The notes beneath the pieces were generated by a model. It saw nothing but the letters and a program-made list of their open reading frames with translations, was not told the origin of the DNA and ran no database searches. A stretch of DNA of 64,000 nt, taken from NCBI GenBank assembly GCA_000827265.1, contig KN834835.1:137676-201675 (forward strand). The letters are read 5' to 3'. The DNA is from Collybiopsis luxurians FD-317 M1 (Eukaryota; Basidiomycota; Agaricomycetes; Agaricales; Omphalotaceae). The position numbers were made by a program, and so were the translations under genes. Below are positions 61,533 to 64,000 of this stretch, piece after piece (within the stretch, counting starts at the first letter, position 1; every line of letters starts with the position of its first letter).

Positions 61533-62045
61533 TAAGGTGTGTTGTGGAATGAATAAATAGTTTACTGTTAGTGAATCACATTTGAATAAAAATTCCAGCG
61601 CAGGGGCAGTTGCTACATCAATTCTCGAATGCTACTCGGATTGTTACCTTGTTCTCAAATGCTGTCTAGACTGTTTCCTTGTAACCCAAACTCGGTGCTT
61701 TATTGCTCAAATGGATAGGTTGTCTTCAAGATTGGCTGCCACCTGGACTGCTGGTACCGAATGTCTCCGTGTATTCTCTACCAGTGTCACAGAAAACCAG
61801 AAGAAAGAAGAATTGAAAAGTCTGTACAGCGTGTCTATCGACCTGCCATCTGTAATAGTTGGAGAGTAGACGCTTTACTTTATGTCACTCGGAAGAACCA
61901 GGAGATGACAATCCGACAGTGGAAGACATAGAATACAAATATAATCGTAAAAATAATCTACAAGTATAATGCCAAGAACAATGTACCTTTGGTAAACCCT
62001 TCCTGTGCAAGAACCCGACACGCAGTTACTTGGCTCGACTAGAAA
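61533..62045. repeat. Third copy of the convergent intergenic block
   Basis: It is homologous to 58420-58790 and 52720-53150. No gene is inside; the open frames here are accidental. Confidence 0.6.
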
Positions 62046-62765
62046 TCACTTGGCTTCGTCAACTAACGACTTGACAATCTCCACTGCACGCTTGAACTGA
62101 GCCTTTTGCGCAGGCGTAGCTTGAACGGAGCTCGATCTGCACATACAGAACAAAGAAAGGTGTTAATTCAACTATCACTGGTATTTGTATCGCGCGTATC
62201 CACTCACCCAGGAAATCCACTAACACCACTCTCCCCTCCATTAAACCATTGAAAGTCACTGCTTCCCCAAAATATACTAGTATCCAAACCGTAGATATCC
62301 TCGCTTCCAGGCGGCTGCTCAGTCGGTAGCTCCTTGAGTGTTCGGTAAAGCTCGTCCATCAATGCTTCGGCAGATTCAGTAGTGTCGGAACCTAGAATAA
62401 AAGCAATCAAGAGGACAGCCAAGAGGACAGCCATAGAGGTAAGTTCCGGCCTTAGCCTATGATCCGACAGCGAGAACTGCGATACTTTACCTGGTAACTT
62501 GACCTGAGCACCTTGACCCAAAGTCTTTGGCACAAAGTTTCCTAAATCAGGAGTCCCATCTACTCTTGAGGCGACAGCGATGTTCAGGATATCGGAATTC
62601 TTAGGTCGTGTAATGGTTGCAACGAGTGAAGGCAGGGGAAGTATAATACCACCAGTTATGCCTGATCGAGACAGATTTTAAAGGCCAATGAGTGAAAGTA
62701 CAAAGACTGATCCAATAGAAACCTATACCTTTCTGGAATCGCAATGAGTATTCTGCAGGAGCCAT
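62046..62765 (-). CDS. Small cytosolic protein of the repeated unit (160 aa, copy 2)
   Basis: Four exons join in frame: 62765-62729, 62661-62491, 62391-62208, 62136-62046, with sizes equal to those of the copy at 58792-59505. It reads MAPAEYSLRFQKGITGGIIL at the start, TEQPPGSEDIYGLDTSIFWG in the middle and AVEIVKSLVDEAK at the end. It is intact even though its convergent partner at 60163-61532 is a pseudogene. The function is unrecognised. Confidence 0.82.
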
Positions 62766-62813
62766 GATGGTTGTTCAGGTGGTATGGTGTTAAATCGGCA
62801 TCGATGGGCGGTC

Positions 62814-62821
62814 TTTATATA
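62814..62821 (-). promoter_or_regulatory. TATA box of small gene copy 2
   Basis: TATATAAA on the minus strand lies about 50 bases before the start at 62765, in sequence conserved with 59555-59561. Confidence 0.6.
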
Positions 62822-63119
62822 CCTTTCTGTGCCGGGTATTAGTACGATATGACCCGATAGACACGGATAGTACGGCTGTACGTTAAAAGACCCTGGATTA
62901 GCCTAGATGGGGATGGAGGTAGATGGAGGAAGAAGGACGACGTTGAAAAAGCGCCCTTGAGCGATTACTCTCGAAATAAGCGCCACGGTGCCCCACTGAC
63001 AATGTATATTCGCCTAAGGTTCTTCTGGTAGCATTGATAGTATACGGTAATCTAGAATCTATGGTCTAAGCTCGATAGTCTATATTCTATACATTCTATA
63101 ATCTATAGTTCGAAAATCA
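62822..63119. other. 5' flank and AT-rich spacer
   Basis: 62822-63010 repeats 59562-59760. 63030-63118 consists of degenerate TCTATA/TAGTCTAT words. No gene. Confidence 0.6.
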
Positions 63120-64000
63120 TTATCTATACTCGAATGAGCTTTCAGGACTCGCAGCCAAAATGTCAACCTCGATGCTCTTCACCGTCAAAGGGAAATAGGG
63201 CATTTTCCTCATCTCTACCTTCAGACTCGCTACCTCCTCTCCCTTCTTCATTTTGGCTGACGAACCATTCCTCGCCTTAACCATCTCCAGGAACGCCACC
63301 TCGTCAAAGCTTTCCGGAAGCATCGAGGTATGGTCATTCATCGTCACCACCAACCTGCGGAGCCTGGGCAAGCGAAGTGGAAGCGAAGATATGTAGCTCC
63401 ACAGCGGTCCGCCTTTAGTATGCGCGTCTATCGTGACATACAGGTCCTCAAGATCGTTATTGACAAGCTCGAGTATAGGGAGGAGGCACGACCGAAAGAT
63501 CCATGCGTGTTTTGCTCTTATTTCCCGAATACGAGCGCCGACGGAAACTGAACGTTGAATGAGATAATAAGCCTCGATGTAAGCGTTCTGGCCGAGGATT
63601 AGGGATTGCAGAGAAGGAAGCGCCAGCGAGGAGAAATCGGAGATGGATTCGAGAGAAGGAAGTACGTCAGGACTGTTAGGCATGAACGAGTATTCTGATA
63701 GTTCGGGGAGAGTGAAATAAGATCGAGGGAAATCGATAGATTCATCCAAATTTTCGTCGCCAATGAGAAGCTGCATTCGCGGTAGACACCTTCCAATACA
63801 CTCTAGCGACCGCAACTGGTCCCATGGGAGTCGAACGCATGAACTGTAACTCTTCCCATGATATACACTCTTCCTGTCGACCAGAACAGCCCTGACCAAT
63901 CTCGGAGCCTCGTTGAACGCATCCAAAGTACAATTTTCCACACCAAGCCCGGAACTCTCCCCTCCACCGATAATTTCGACAGCTTCGCCTCTCATAAGTA
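63120..64000 (-). CDS. F-box/LRR-like protein, 3' part (runs off window)
   Basis: One open frame continues past the window edge, so the start is not seen. Leucine-rich stretches recur (LPELSEYSFMPNSPDVLPSL, FSSLALPSLQSLILGQN, LPLRLPRLRRLVVTMNDH), as in the C-terminal halves of the large Agaricomycete F-box/LRR-like family. It ends with MPYFPLTVKSIEVDILAAS and a stop at 63120. The F-box itself would lie outside the window. Assignment is by style of sequence, not by a diagnostic motif. Confidence 0.6.
   Translation of the reverse strand, partial: LMRGEAVEIIGGGESSGLGVENCTLDAFNEAPRLVRAVLVDRKSVYHGKSYSSCVRLPWDQLRSLECIGRCLPRMQLLIGDENLDESIDFPRSYFTLPELSEYSFMPNSPDVLPSLESISDFSSLALPSLQSLILGQNAYIEAYYLIQRSVSVGARIREIRAKHAWIFRSCLLPILELVNNDLEDLYVTIDAHTKGGPLWSYISSLPLRLPRLRRLVVTMNDHTSMLPESFDEVAFLEMVKARNGSSAKMKKGEEVASLKVEMRKMPYFPLTVKSIEVDILAASPESSFEYR

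Noticed and set aside
1..64000. CRISPR arrays, operons, ribosome binding sites, bacterial insertion sequences
   Set aside because: The window is clearly nuclear DNA of a basidiomycete with spliced genes; none of these was seen.

Overview
The window is nuclear DNA of a filamentous basidiomycete, most likely an Agaricomycete. Genes are split by many short introns (about 45 to 100 bases, GT-AG with some GC-AG). The gene content fits: a COPII SEC31, a class I sesquiterpene synthase, DUF6534-type and WRAW-motif multipass membrane proteins, a decayed hydrophobin and a class 3-like lipase. Gene models below were spliced by hand from reading frame and splice sites, without transcripts.

Left part (1-14.8 kb): a kinase-like gene, then a tandem segmental duplication. 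Each unit is a minus-strand SEC31 followed by a divergent plus-strand seven-helix membrane gene. In the left unit SEC31 has collapsed to about 1 kb through two large internal deletions and point lesions, while its membrane gene is intact. In the right unit both genes are intact (SEC31 about 1566 aa).

Middle part (14.8-40 kb): gene-poor and AT-rich. It holds a lipase with tandem repeats upstream of its start, a 93-bp tandem repeat, a purine tract, a hydrophobin pseudogene, two scattered relics of the membrane gene, a 2.45-kb non-autonomous hAT-like element with an 8-bp target duplication, a complete sesquiterpene synthase and a small predicted secreted protein built of two internal repeats. 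No P450 or other tailoring gene is visible beside the terpene synthase.

Right-centre (40.5-49 kb): an MFS transporter and an NmrA-like NAD(P)-binding protein share a 324-bp divergent promoter. Next comes a DUF6534-type seven-helix gene that my model splits into 16 exons, several of 7-25 nt, and a broken partial copy of it.

Right end (50-63 kb): an expanding and decaying array. The unit is a plus-strand single-pass membrane protein (signal peptide, Ser/Thr/Pro stalk, one membrane helix, long tail ending in a PPxY motif) convergent with a minus-strand cytosolic protein of 160 aa. The middle unit is fully intact. The outer units keep the small gene or the membrane gene only as a pseudogene. A 619-bp hAT MITE with perfect 8-bp target duplication sits just upstream of the intact unit. 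The window ends in the 3' part of an F-box/LRR-like gene.
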